DNA from: Mesorhizobium sp. AR10
Lineage (GTDB): Bacteria > Pseudomonadota > Alphaproteobacteria > Rhizobiales > Rhizobiaceae
DNA: 64,000 bases
Direction: 5' to 3'
Assembly: GCF_024746795.1 (NCBI RefSeq)
Contig: NZ_CP080524.1
Location: 2,148,001 to 2,212,000, forward strand
Shown piece after piece: positions 53,275 through 61,945 of this stretch. The notes under the pieces are model-generated. The model did not search any database. It had not been told where the DNA came from and saw only the letters and a list, made by a program, of their open reading frames with translations. How positions within the stretch are numbered: position 1 is the first letter of the stretch; each line of letters opens with the position of its first letter. A program made the translations under genes and the position numbers.

Positions 53275-54447
53275 ATGTCCAAGCTCATCTCCAAATGGAA
53301 CTACCCCACCACCGTGCGTTTCGGCGCCGGGCGCATCAGGGAATTGCCTGAAGTGCTGGAGGCAACCGGCATCAAGCGGCCGCTGTTCGTCACCGATCCG
53401 GGGTTGGCCAAACTGCCGGTCGTCGCCTCGACCCTGAAGATCCTCGACGACGCCAAGGTTCCCTATGGCGTGTTTTCCGAGGTGAAGCCGAACCCGGTGG
53501 ATTCCAATCTGACCGCCGGCATCGCCGTGTTCAAGAAGGGCAAGCATGACGGCGTCATCGCCTTCGGCGGCGGCTCGGCGCTCGACCTCGGCAAGCTGAT
53601 CGCTTTCCAGGCCGGGCAGACCCGGCCGGTCTGGGATTTCGAGGACGTGGGCGATTGGTGGACGCGCGCCAACTCGGACGCGATCGCGCCGATCATCGCC
53701 GTGCCGACCACGGCCGGCACCGGCTCGGAAGTCGGCCGCGCCGGCGTCATCACCAATGAGGCGACGCACACCAAGAAGGTCATCTTCCATCCAAAGCTTT
53801 TGCCGGCGATCGTCATTGCCGATCCGGAACTTTCGGTCGGGATGCCAGGCTTCATCACCGCTGGCACCGGCATGGATGCGCTCGCCCATTGCCTCGAGGC
53901 CTATTGCGCGCCTGGCTATCATCCGATGGCCGACGGCATCGCGGTGGAAGGCGTGCGGCTGGTCTTTGAAAACCTGCCGAAAGCCTATGCCAATGGCAAG
54001 GATCTCGTCGCCCGCGCCCATATGATGAGCGCGGCCGCCATGGGGGCCGCGGCCTTCCAGAAGGGGTTGGGCGCCATCCATTCGCTGTCGCATCCGATCG
54101 GCGCGCTCTACGACACTCATCACGGCATGACCAATGCCGTTTTCATGCCCTATGTGCTGGCCTTCAACCGCGACGCCATCGAGGTGCGCATCGCAAGGCT
54201 CGCCGCCTATTGCGGCATCAAGGGTGGCTTCGATGGTTTTGCAAAGGCGGTCATCAAGCTGCGCAAGGAGCTGAAGGTGCCGCATGCGCTGCCGGGCCTG
54301 ATCAAGGGCCTCGACATGGACAGGAAGCGCAAGGGCCTGATCGCCGACATGGCGGTGGTCGATCCGACCGCCGGCGGCAACCCGGTCAAGCTGACCAAAA
54401 AGGCGGCGCTGACGCTGCTGGAAAACGCCATCGCTGGTACAGTGTGA
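53275..54447 (+). CDS. Iron-containing alcohol dehydrogenase
   Basis: A 390-residue group III (Fe) alcohol dehydrogenase. The NAD site includes GGGSALDLGK and TTAGTGSEVGRAG. The metal ligands are visible in GMDALAHCLEAYC (D, H), GAIHSLSHPIGALYD and THHGMTNAV (H). It follows the aldehyde dehydrogenase by 17 bases. The pair would convert an alcohol to a carboxylate in two steps. The presence of an alcohol oxidation step argues for an amino alcohol, not a polyamine, as the operon's substrate. Confidence 0.92.
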   Translation: MSKLISKWNYPTTVRFGAGRIRELPEVLEATGIKRPLFVTDPGLAKLPVVASTLKILDDAKVPYGVFSEVKPNPVDSNLTAGIAVFKKGKHDGVIAFGGGSALDLGKLIAFQAGQTRPVWDFEDVGDWWTRANSDAIAPIIAVPTTAGTGSEVGRAGVITNEATHTKKVIFHPKLLPAIVIADPELSVGMPGFITAGTGMDALAHCLEAYCAPGYHPMADGIAVEGVRLVFENLPKAYANGKDLVARAHMMSAAAMGAAAFQKGLGAIHSLSHPIGALYDTHHGMTNAVFMPYVLAFNRDAIEVRIARLAAYCGIKGGFDGFAKAVIKLRKELKVPHALPGLIKGLDMDRKRKGLIADMAVVDPTAGGNPVKLTKKAALTLLENAIAGTV

Positions 54448-54604
54448 AAGCGTTTTCCGAGGAAAAATCGATCCAAAAAAGAGATACAAAACAAGGGGGA
54501 GGGGATGAAGGGCAAGGCAGAAAGTCATTAGCCGGAAAAATAATCGCGAGGCGATTGCTACATCAAGTTAAAAAGAGTTTACTTTTTCGTACTGCGGGGT
54601 GCCG

Positions 54605-54633
54605 GTTTCATAAAGCTTTCATCTGGCTGTCAC
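54605..54633 (+). promoter_or_regulatory. Tandem Pho-box-like repeats upstream of the ABC importer
   Basis: Three 7-base direct repeats are spaced exactly 11 bp apart: GTTTCAT (54605-54611), CTTTCAT (54616-54622) and CTGTCAC (54627-54633), each separated by 4 bases. The PhoB consensus is tandem CTGTCAT-like heptamers with this periodicity. The site lies 57-86 bases before the substrate-binding protein start, a suitable position for activation. Confidence 0.6.
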
Positions 54634-54690
54634 ATGAAAACGATACCGGATCGCAGGCGTCCAACGGCGTCAGTTCAACGGAGAGAACAC

Positions 54691-55797
54691 ATGTTCAAAT
54701 TCACGGGGAAAATGCTTTCCCTATCGGCCGTCGCCCTCATGGCGACCTCTGCCATCTCGTCGGCCCAGTCCTTGGATGAACTGGTTGCCGCCGCCAAGGC
54801 GGAAGGCCAGCTCACCACCATCGCGCTGCCACATGACTGGTGCGGCTACGGCGACGTCATCGCCGGATTCAAGGCGAAGTATCCGGAAATCACCATCAAC
54901 GAGCTCAATCCCGATGCCGGCTCCGGCGACGAGATCGAGGCGATCAAAGCCAACAAGGACAACAAGGGCCCGCAGGCACCCGACGTTATCGACGTCGGCC
55001 TGTCCTTTGGCCCGACAGCCAAGGCCGATGGTCTGTTGATGCCTTACAAGGTGTCGACCTGGGACTCGATCCCGGACAGCGCCAAGGACGCCGATGGCGC
55101 CTGGTACGGTGACTACTACGGCGTTCTGTCGATGATGGTGAACAAGGATCTGGTCAAGGAATCGCCAACCGACTGGGCCGATCTTCTGAAGCCGGAATTT
55201 GCCAACTCGGTAGCCCTTGCCGGTGATCCGCGCGCCTCGAACCAGGCCATCCAGGCGGTTTACGCCGCCGGTCTGTCGTCGGGCGCCGCCGCTGGTGAAG
55301 CTGCCGGCACCGCTGGCCTCGACTTCTTCAAGAAGCTCAACGCCGCCGGCAATTTCGTTCCGGTCGTCGGCAAGCCCGCGACGCTCGCCCAGGGCCAGAC
55401 CCCTATCCTGATCAACTGGGATTACAATGCGCTCGCTGGTCGTGACACGCTGAAGGGCAACCCGCCCGTCGACGTCGTGGTGCCGAAGACCGGCGTTGTC
55501 GCCGGTGTCTACGTGCAGGCGATCAGCGCCTACGCGCCGCATCCGAACGCAGCCAAGCTCTGGATGGAGTACCTCTATTCCGACGAAGGCCAGATCGGCT
55601 GGCTGAAGGGCTATTGCCACCCGATCCGCTTCAACGATCTCGCCAAGAACGGCAAGATCCCGGCGGACGTGTTGGCCAAGCTGCCCCCGGCCGAATCCTA
55701 CGCCTCGGCAGTGTTCCCGACGCTCGACGAGCAGGGCAAGGCCAAGGAAGCCATCAGCAAGAACTGGGACGCCGTTGTCGGCGCCAACGTCAAGTAA
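54691..55797 (+). CDS. ABC transporter substrate-binding protein (family 1)
   Basis: A 368-residue periplasmic solute-binding protein with signal peptide 1 to about 25 (ending SAISSAQS). The fold is type II, related to iron, polyamine and 2-aminoethylphosphonate binders (GDEIEAIKANKDNKGPQAPD, GDYYGVLSMMVNKDLVKE, WMEYLYSDEGQIGWLKGYCH). GGAGAG precedes the ATG. It is the first gene of a four-gene importer (binding protein, two permeases, ATPase). The substrate cannot be read from sequence; Pho-like control and neighbours suggest a phosphorus- or amine-containing compound. Confidence 0.88.
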   Translation: MFKFTGKMLSLSAVALMATSAISSAQSLDELVAAAKAEGQLTTIALPHDWCGYGDVIAGFKAKYPEITINELNPDAGSGDEIEAIKANKDNKGPQAPDVIDVGLSFGPTAKADGLLMPYKVSTWDSIPDSAKDADGAWYGDYYGVLSMMVNKDLVKESPTDWADLLKPEFANSVALAGDPRASNQAIQAVYAAGLSSGAAAGEAAGTAGLDFFKKLNAAGNFVPVVGKPATLAQGQTPILINWDYNALAGRDTLKGNPPVDVVVPKTGVVAGVYVQAISAYAPHPNAAKLWMEYLYSDEGQIGWLKGYCHPIRFNDLAKNGKIPADVLAKLPPAESYASAVFPTLDEQGKAKEAISKNWDAVVGANVK

Positions 55798-55810
55798 GAC
55801 TTGAAATCGA

Positions 55811-55836
55811 TCCGGGCGGCTGCATGGCCGCCCGGA
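55811..55836 (+). other. Hairpin between binding-protein and permease genes
   Basis: A 10-bp stem TCCGGGCGGC / GCCGCCCGGA closes a TGCATG loop and has no T-run after it. Such hairpins commonly protect the upstream message, so that the binding protein is made in excess over the permeases. Confidence 0.65.
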
Positions 55837-55861
55837 CTCCCTCCAGGACGGTAGCCGGCGC

Positions 55862-56776
55862 ATGACCGATCTCTCGCTTTCCGATCAGGCAATTGCTGGG
55901 AAGACCGCGCCCCCAGGCGAGGCGCGCGCATTGCGACTGCCGACGCAATGGCTTGGCGTTGCGCCTTTCTTCATCTTCGCCATCATGTTCCTGATCCTGC
56001 CCACACTTTATCTGATGCTGGGCGCATTCCAGAACAATGATGGCGAGTTCACGCTGGAAAACATCGCCGCCTTGGCGCAGCCATCGATCGTTGCCGCCTA
56101 TTGGATATCGATCAAGGTCAGCCTTGCCTCGGCGCTAATCGGCGCGTTCGCCGGTCTGGCAATTGCCATCGCCATCGTGCGCGGCGGCCTGCCCGACTGG
56201 ATACGTTCAGCGACGTTGACATTTTCCGGCGTGGCCTCCAATTTCGCCGGCGTGCCGCTGGCCTTCGCCTTCCTCGCCACGCTCGGCAGGCTGGGCCTTG
56301 CCACAGTAATCCTGAACACCGTATTCGGTCTCAACATCTATGCGCACGGGTTCAACATCCTGTCCTTCTGGGGCCTGACGCTGACCTATGTCTATTTCCA
56401 GATCCCGCTGATGGTGGTCATCATCACGCCGGCGATCGACGGGTTGAAGAAGGAATGGGGCGAAGCGGCGGCGACGCTCGGCGCCACCACCGCGCAATAT
56501 TGGCGCATGGTGGTCATTCCGGTGATCTGGCCGAGTTTTCTCGGCACCGTCATCCTTTTGTTCGCCAATGCCTTCGGCGCCATCGCCACCGCCTATGCGC
56601 TGACCGGCTCGTCGCTCAACATCGTACCGATCCTGCTCTATGCGCAAATCCGCGGTGACGTGCTGCACAACCCGCATCTGGGCTATGCGATCGCCTTCGG
56701 CATGATCGTCATCACCGGCCTAGCCAATGTCTTCTACATCTGGTTCCGGACCCGTTCCGAGAGGTGGCTCAAATGA
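55862..56776 (+). CDS. ABC transporter permease 1
   Basis: A 304-residue PotB/ThiP-like permease with about six helices and the cytoplasmic EAA loop (DGLKKEWGEAAATLGATTAQYWRM). Its stop overlaps the second permease start (ATGA), so the two should be made in equal amounts. Confidence 0.9.
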   Translation: MTDLSLSDQAIAGKTAPPGEARALRLPTQWLGVAPFFIFAIMFLILPTLYLMLGAFQNNDGEFTLENIAALAQPSIVAAYWISIKVSLASALIGAFAGLAIAIAIVRGGLPDWIRSATLTFSGVASNFAGVPLAFAFLATLGRLGLATVILNTVFGLNIYAHGFNILSFWGLTLTYVYFQIPLMVVIITPAIDGLKKEWGEAAATLGATTAQYWRMVVIPVIWPSFLGTVILLFANAFGAIATAYALTGSSLNIVPILLYAQIRGDVLHNPHLGYAIAFGMIVITGLANVFYIWFRTRSERWLK

Positions 56777-57564
56777 AGTCCGGACGTTTCTGGGCCTGGG
56801 TCGTCTTCATCCTCGGCGCCGCCTATTTCTTCATTCCGCTGATCGCGACGGTGGAATTTTCCATGCGCATGCGCCGCGGCGTCTATTCCTTCGACGCCTA
56901 TCAGATCGTGCTCGGCGATCCGCGCTTCCAGGCGACCTTTGGCTATTCGGTTCTTGCTGCCGTCTTCACCATCATTCTCGGCGTCTTGATCGTGGTGCCG
57001 GCGGCGTATTGGATCCGGTTGCGACTGCCGCAGTTGCGGCCGATCGTCGAGTTCATCACGCTGTTGCCGTTGGTCATTCCAGCCATCGTCATCGTCTTCG
57101 GCTACATCAGGATGTACGGCTCGAATTCGCCTCTGCCCTTCCTGGCGAGTGACCGGGGTACCGACCTGCTGCTGGTGATCGGCTATGCGACATTGGCGCT
57201 GCCCTATATGTATCGCGCCGTCGACACCGGGCTTCGCACCATCGACGTGCGCACGCTGACGGAAGCAGCCCAAATCCTGGGCGCCGGCTGGGGTACGATC
57301 ATCACCCGCGTCATCCTGCCCAATGTGCTGATCGCGGTGCTGTCGGGCGCCTTTCTCACCTTCGCCATCGTCATTGGCGAGTTCACCATGGCCAGCCTGC
57401 TCAACCGGCCGGCCTTTGGCCCCTATCTGCAGAACATCGGTGCCAACCGCGCCTATGAGCCGGCGGCCCTTGCCATCATCGCCTTCGCCATCACCTGGGG
57501 CTGCATGTCGCTGATCCAGATCCTGTCCCGCTTCGCGCCGAGATCGGCGAACCGCCCGAACTGA
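56773..57564 (+). CDS. ABC transporter permease 2
   Basis: A 263-residue PotC-like permease with the EAA loop RTLTEAAQILGAGWGTIITRVILP. The coupled ATG at 56773 is preferred over an in-frame GTG at 56764. It pairs with permease 1 to form the channel. Confidence 0.9.
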   Translation: MKSGRFWAWVVFILGAAYFFIPLIATVEFSMRMRRGVYSFDAYQIVLGDPRFQATFGYSVLAAVFTIILGVLIVVPAAYWIRLRLPQLRPIVEFITLLPLVIPAIVIVFGYIRMYGSNSPLPFLASDRGTDLLLVIGYATLALPYMYRAVDTGLRTIDVRTLTEAAQILGAGWGTIITRVILPNVLIAVLSGAFLTFAIVIGEFTMASLLNRPAFGPYLQNIGANRAYEPAALAIIAFAITWGCMSLIQILSRFAPRSANRPN

Positions 57565-57579
57565 TCGAAAGAAAAAACC

Positions 57580-58644
57580 ATGGCCGAACCGTTCCTCTCC
57601 ATCCAGCACGTGCGAAAATCCTTCGGCGCCACCACCGTGGTCCAGGATTTCAACCTCGACGTGGAACCAGGCGAATTCGTCTCCTTCCTCGGACCATCGG
57701 GCTGCGGCAAGACGACGGTGCTGCGCATGGTCGCCGGCTTCGAGGAGCCGAGCGCCGGCAAGATCGTCGTGGCTGGCAAGGACATCACAAGGCTGAAGCC
57801 GAACCAGCGCAATGTCGGCATGGTGTTCCAGGCCTATGCGCTGTTCCCGAACCTGACGGTGGCGCAGAACATCGCCTTCGGGCTGAAGGTGGCGGGCATG
57901 CCCAAGGCTGATGCCGACAAGCGCGTTGCCGAGATGCTCGATATCATCAAGCTGCCGCAGATGGGCGACCGCTATCCCTACCAGCTGTCCGGCGGTCAAC
58001 AGCAGCGTATCGCGCTGGCGCGTGCTATCGCGCCGAAGCCGAAGCTTTTGCTGCTCGACGAACCGCTGTCGGCGCTCGACGCCAAGGTGCGCGTGTCGCT
58101 GCGCGAGGAAATCCGGTCGATCCAGAAGAAGCTCGGCATCACCACCATCTTCGTCACTCACGATCAGGAAGAGGCGCTGTCGATCTCCGACCGCATTGCC
58201 GTCATGTATGGCGGCAAGGCCGAGCAGGTCGGCACGCCGTTCGAGATCTACAACCGGCCGGCGACGAAGTTCGTCGCCAATTTCGTCGGCACGCTCAACG
58301 TGCTCGAAGGCACCGTCACCGATGCCGCTTCGGGCAGGGTGCGGGTCAACAGCGAGGAAGTCCTGCTCAAGGGCAAGCTCAACGGTTCCAAGTCCGGCGA
58401 CACGCTGTCGCTGGCGCTGCGGCCCGAAGCGATTTCGCTCGGCCGCCAGCCCGGCCGCGATTCCAGCCTTTCGGGTGAAATATCAGAGGTGCATTTCCTC
58501 GGCTCGGTGATCCGTGTTCGCGTCGGCATCGGCGGCAGCACGGTCTCGCTCGACACGTTCAACAGCCCGGCCACCCCGCCGCCTGCCGTCGGCGAAAAGG
58601 CCGAGATTTCGTTCTCCTCCGGCGATATGTTGGTGCTGCACTAA
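57580..58644 (+). CDS. ABC transporter ATP-binding protein with TOBE domain
   Basis: A 354-residue PotA/FbpC-type ATPase. It has Walker A GPSGCGKTT (about 38-46), the Q-loop in FQAYALFP, signature LSGGQQQR, Walker B LLLLDEPLSALD and the switch His in VTHDQEEAL. The C-terminal 110 residues are a TOBE/regulatory domain, which in this class can sense substrate. It ends the importer operon. Confidence 0.92.
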   Translation: MAEPFLSIQHVRKSFGATTVVQDFNLDVEPGEFVSFLGPSGCGKTTVLRMVAGFEEPSAGKIVVAGKDITRLKPNQRNVGMVFQAYALFPNLTVAQNIAFGLKVAGMPKADADKRVAEMLDIIKLPQMGDRYPYQLSGGQQQRIALARAIAPKPKLLLLDEPLSALDAKVRVSLREEIRSIQKKLGITTIFVTHDQEEALSISDRIAVMYGGKAEQVGTPFEIYNRPATKFVANFVGTLNVLEGTVTDAASGRVRVNSEEVLLKGKLNGSKSGDTLSLALRPEAISLGRQPGRDSSLSGEISEVHFLGSVIRVRVGIGGSTVSLDTFNSPATPPPAVGEKAEISFSSGDMLVLH

Positions 58645-58665
58645 AGGCAGCGGCAAAGACCTGCT

Positions 58666-59292
58666 TCAAGCCGGCGGGATGAAAGGCTGCGAGATCGCCT
58701 GAAAGACGGGCAAGGCCTCCATCCGCGCGGCGTGAGCCTCGAGCGCCGGAAAGCCGGTCAGCGGAACCAGGCCCGGATGTGCTTCGCCGAGGAAACGCAG
58801 CACGGCGGTAACCGCGACATCGGCATGGCCGATGCGGTCACCGAACCAGTAGGTCCCGGGCCTCACGGCGCGGTCCGCTTCCAATGCGGCCAGGACGCTC
58901 TCTATCTGCGTCCGGCAGCGGCCGACCCAAAGGTCGGAGACCTTCTCGTGCAAGCGCTTTTCGTAAAACAGGCTGACGCTCTTGTCGCCGAGCCCCGTGG
59001 CCAGGGCAGCGATCCTGAGCGCCTGATGGCGGGCGGGCTCGCTTGTCGGAAACATCCTTTGCTCGGCCAGGACAAGACTGTCGAGATAATCGAGCATCAA
59101 ATGGCTTTCCGTCAGCACCTCGCCGTCGTCCAGCACCAGTGTCGGCACACGGATCAGCGGGTTATAGGAACGGATCTTGTCGGCATCGCCGAAGGCGGAC
59201 CACGGTCGATGCTCGAAGGGCAGGCCGTACAAAGTCAGCGCTATGCCGACGCGGCGAACAAAAGGCGAGTCATATTGGCCGATGAGGATCAT
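58666..59292 (-). CDS. Glutathione S-transferase
   Basis: A 208-residue GST with a thioredoxin-fold N-terminal domain (MILIGQYDSPFVRRVGIALT; cis-Pro in RVPTLVLDDG, and the glutathione-binding E-S in LTESHLML) and an all-helical C-terminal domain. The Ser of YDSPFVRRV is a candidate catalytic residue. The start is the ATG at 59292. It converges on the ABC ATPase gene and is otherwise alone. Its physiological substrate is unknown. Confidence 0.88.
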   Translation of the reverse strand: MILIGQYDSPFVRRVGIALTLYGLPFEHRPWSAFGDADKIRSYNPLIRVPTLVLDDGEVLTESHLMLDYLDSLVLAEQRMFPTSEPARHQALRIAALATGLGDKSVSLFYEKRLHEKVSDLWVGRCRTQIESVLAALEADRAVRPGTYWFGDRIGHADVAVTAVLRFLGEAHPGLVPLTGFPALEAHAARMEALPVFQAISQPFIPPA

Positions 59293-59411
59293 GACCAAGG
59301 CTTATACGCCGGCAACCGGGTCAAAGCATACTGCCAGGCAGCCTGAGCATAGTGGACAATCAACAGCATCCCGCGGCTTTGCCGCTGCCAATAGTCCCGC
59401 TACGATAGGGT

Positions 59412-60962
59412 ATGGCCCTTTTCGAACTGACCCTTGTTCTCCTGCTGATCGCCGTTGCGCTGACGGCTTTGTCGCGGCGTATCCAGATTCCCTATCCAGC
59501 CTTGCTGGCATTGGCAGGCGCCGGTATCGCCTTCCTGCCCGGCGCGCCGACAATTGAGATCGACCCGGAACTGGCACTTGCCCTGTTCATCGCGCCGGTG
59601 CTTCTCGATGCCGCCTATGACACCTCATTGCGCGATCTCAATCGCTACCGACTGCCGCTTGCCTTGCTGGCATTCGGCGCTGTCATTTTCACCACCGTGA
59701 CTGTCGCGCTGGTCGGCTGGAAAATGGCGGGCCTGCCGATCGCCGCGGCTATTGCCCTTGGCGCGATCGTGGCGCCGCCCGACGCCGTCGCGGCCGCGGC
59801 GGTGCTCGGACAGTTCAAGGTGCCGCATCGCATCACCGCCATCCTGCAAGGCGAGAGCCTGCTCAACGACGCCACCGCGCTGCTGATCTACCGTTTCGCG
59901 GTTACGGCTGCACTCGGCCCAGTCCTTCTGCGCGACGCCGTGCCAACGATCTTGCTATCGACGGTCGGTAGCCTCGCTGCCGGTTATGTACTTGGCCGTC
60001 TCTCGTTGCTGATGCTCACTCGTATCGGGGATGCGGCGAGCAGTACAGTGGTGCAATTCGCCGGGACATTCGGGGTCTGGATCCTGGCCGACAGGCTGGG
60101 GCTTTCAGCCATCATCACGATCGTCGTCTATGCCATGACCATTGCGCGCACGGGACCGCGCCTCATGTCGGCCAGAAGGCGCGTCAGCACCTATTCGGTC
60201 TGGGAGTCGGCGGTGTTCGTGCTCAACGTGCTGGCCTTCGTGCTGATGGGCCTTCAGGCGCGCTCGATCGTCGAGCGGCTTGCCGGGCAGGGGCAAGCCG
60301 AAGCGTTCGTGTTTGCCGCAGCGGTTCTCGCCGTCGTCATCGTTTCGCGTCTTGTCTGGGTGCTGGGCTGCGGCGTGATCCTTCGATGGCTAGCCCGCTT
60401 CGGTGATGCGGAGCGCCAGGCGCAGGCTCCGTCCTTACGCGGCGGCGTGCTCATCGGCTGGTGCGGTATGCGCGGCCTGGTGACCCTTGTCGCGGCGTTT
60501 GCCTTGCCGCAGGACTTTCCCGGCCGCGACCCGATCGTGCTCGCCGCCTTCACAGTCGTCCTCGGCACGCTGGTGCTGCAGGGCATGAGCCTGAAGCCGC
60601 TGTTGCGCTGGCTTGATCTCGATCCGGACGAAACGATCGACCGTGAGGTTGCGCAGGCGCGCGTCGCCATCATGCAGGCGGCGCTGGATGTCTTGAGCCG
60701 CAAGACGTCGAATGCCGCAGCTGCGGTGCGCGAGCAATATACCGCCCAGCGCACGATCGCCGAAAATCCCGAGGATGCCGAGGCAGCGACCGAATACGAC
60801 CGGTTGCGTCTCTATGCCATCAAGAGCCAGCGTGATGCGCTGGAAGAACTACGCCGCGACGGAACGATCGGCGACGAAGCGTATCATCGCCTGGAGGAGG
60901 AAATCGACTGGTCGGAACTTGCCGCCTCTCCGGCCGGACGGTTCCAGCCGCTGACGACCTAG
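59412..60962 (+). CDS. CPA1-family Na+/H+ antiporter
   Basis: A 516-residue cation:proton antiporter with about 12 helices. It has the paired motif GESLLNDATALLIY containing the essential N-D of CPA1 proteins, and WCGMRGLVTLVAAFALP late in the membrane domain. A cytoplasmic C-terminal tail of about 100 residues is helical and charged. Transport of Na+ or K+ against protons is expected; the ion cannot be told from sequence. It is transcribed on its own. Confidence 0.9.
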   Translation: MALFELTLVLLLIAVALTALSRRIQIPYPALLALAGAGIAFLPGAPTIEIDPELALALFIAPVLLDAAYDTSLRDLNRYRLPLALLAFGAVIFTTVTVALVGWKMAGLPIAAAIALGAIVAPPDAVAAAAVLGQFKVPHRITAILQGESLLNDATALLIYRFAVTAALGPVLLRDAVPTILLSTVGSLAAGYVLGRLSLLMLTRIGDAASSTVVQFAGTFGVWILADRLGLSAIITIVVYAMTIARTGPRLMSARRRVSTYSVWESAVFVLNVLAFVLMGLQARSIVERLAGQGQAEAFVFAAAVLAVVIVSRLVWVLGCGVILRWLARFGDAERQAQAPSLRGGVLIGWCGMRGLVTLVAAFALPQDFPGRDPIVLAAFTVVLGTLVLQGMSLKPLLRWLDLDPDETIDREVAQARVAIMQAALDVLSRKTSNAAAAVREQYTAQRTIAENPEDAEAATEYDRLRLYAIKSQRDALEELRRDGTIGDEAYHRLEEEIDWSELAASPAGRFQPLTT

Positions 60963-61051
60963 CGGCTGGCCCAGTTCCGTCATTCGCCCGGCACATTGCA
61001 ACGCTATCGCCGAACCGCTACTGCCTTCACCGAAACTGAGCCGGATAAGCA

Positions 61052-61945
61052 ATGAAGCTGGTCAGCTACAACATCCAGTACGGGTTCGGCAGCGACGGCC
61101 GATACGATCTCGCGCGTTGTGCCAGAATCGTGGCCGGCGCCGATATCATCGCGTTGCAGGAAGTCGAACGGCACTGGCAGCGCAGCAATGAGGACGACCA
61201 GCCGGAACTTCTTTCCCGGCTGCTGCCCGGCTATCACTGGGTCTATGGTCCGGCCTTCGACATGGACGCCAGCGAACAGCGCGACGGTCTTGTCGTCAAC
61301 CGGCGCCGGCAGTTCGGCACCATGGTGCTGTCGAAGCTGCCGATCGTCTGGTCGCGCCTGCATACGCTGCCGCTGCGTAGGACGCTGCGTCCGCTCAACA
61401 CCCGCAATGCAGCACTCGAATGCATGATCCGTACGCCGGCCGGTCCGGTGCGGGTGCTGTCGCTGCATCTCGCCCATATAGCCGCCGAGGAGCGGCTGGA
61501 ACAGATCGACTATCTCTTAGGCCAGCATCGCCGGGCGCCGTCCGATGGCGGCCCATGGAGCGGCGCCGACGATGAGCCCGCCCGCAACTGGAGCAACGGC
61601 GAAGCCGAGCCGGAAAACCCGCTGGCGGCGATCTGGATGGGCGATTTCAACATGGAGCAGGGCAGCGCCGAATACCAACGCATCGTCGGCAGCACGCCCT
61701 ATCATCACGGCGCGGCCTATCTCGACGGTTTCGTCGATGCTGCTGCCGTTGCCTGCGAGCCGACGACGGATTTCCACACTCATGTGAAGACCATCGACGG
61801 CAGATTGACCAAGCGCCGGCTCGACCATTGCTTTGTCGGCGGCATGTTTGCCGGGCGCGTGCGCTCGGTCAGCGCCGACATCGGCGAAATCGCCTCGGAC
61901 CATTTTCCGCTGCGGGTCGACATCGACCTGGAAACGCCGGCATGA
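61052..61945 (+). CDS. Endonuclease/exonuclease/phosphatase-family hydrolase
   Basis: A 297-residue metal-dependent phosphohydrolase of the EEP fold. It has SYNIQ near the start, the metal-binding QEVE, GDFNM in the middle and the C-terminal SDHFPL. Members range from nucleases to phospholipid and inositol phosphatases, so the substrate is unknown. It overlaps the DMT gene by four bases (ATGA), suggesting a linked function. Confidence 0.85.
   Translation: MKLVSYNIQYGFGSDGRYDLARCARIVAGADIIALQEVERHWQRSNEDDQPELLSRLLPGYHWVYGPAFDMDASEQRDGLVVNRRRQFGTMVLSKLPIVWSRLHTLPLRRTLRPLNTRNAALECMIRTPAGPVRVLSLHLAHIAAEERLEQIDYLLGQHRRAPSDGGPWSGADDEPARNWSNGEAEPENPLAAIWMGDFNMEQGSAEYQRIVGSTPYHHGAAYLDGFVDAAAVACEPTTDFHTHVKTIDGRLTKRRLDHCFVGGMFAGRVRSVSADIGEIASDHFPLRVDIDLETPA

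Noticed and set aside
54448-54604. Terminator after the iron alcohol dehydrogenase
   Set aside because: GTTTTCC / GGAAAA near 54450 and AAAAAG / CTTTTT near 54570 are short A/T-rich inverted repeats without a GC stem, so too weak to call.
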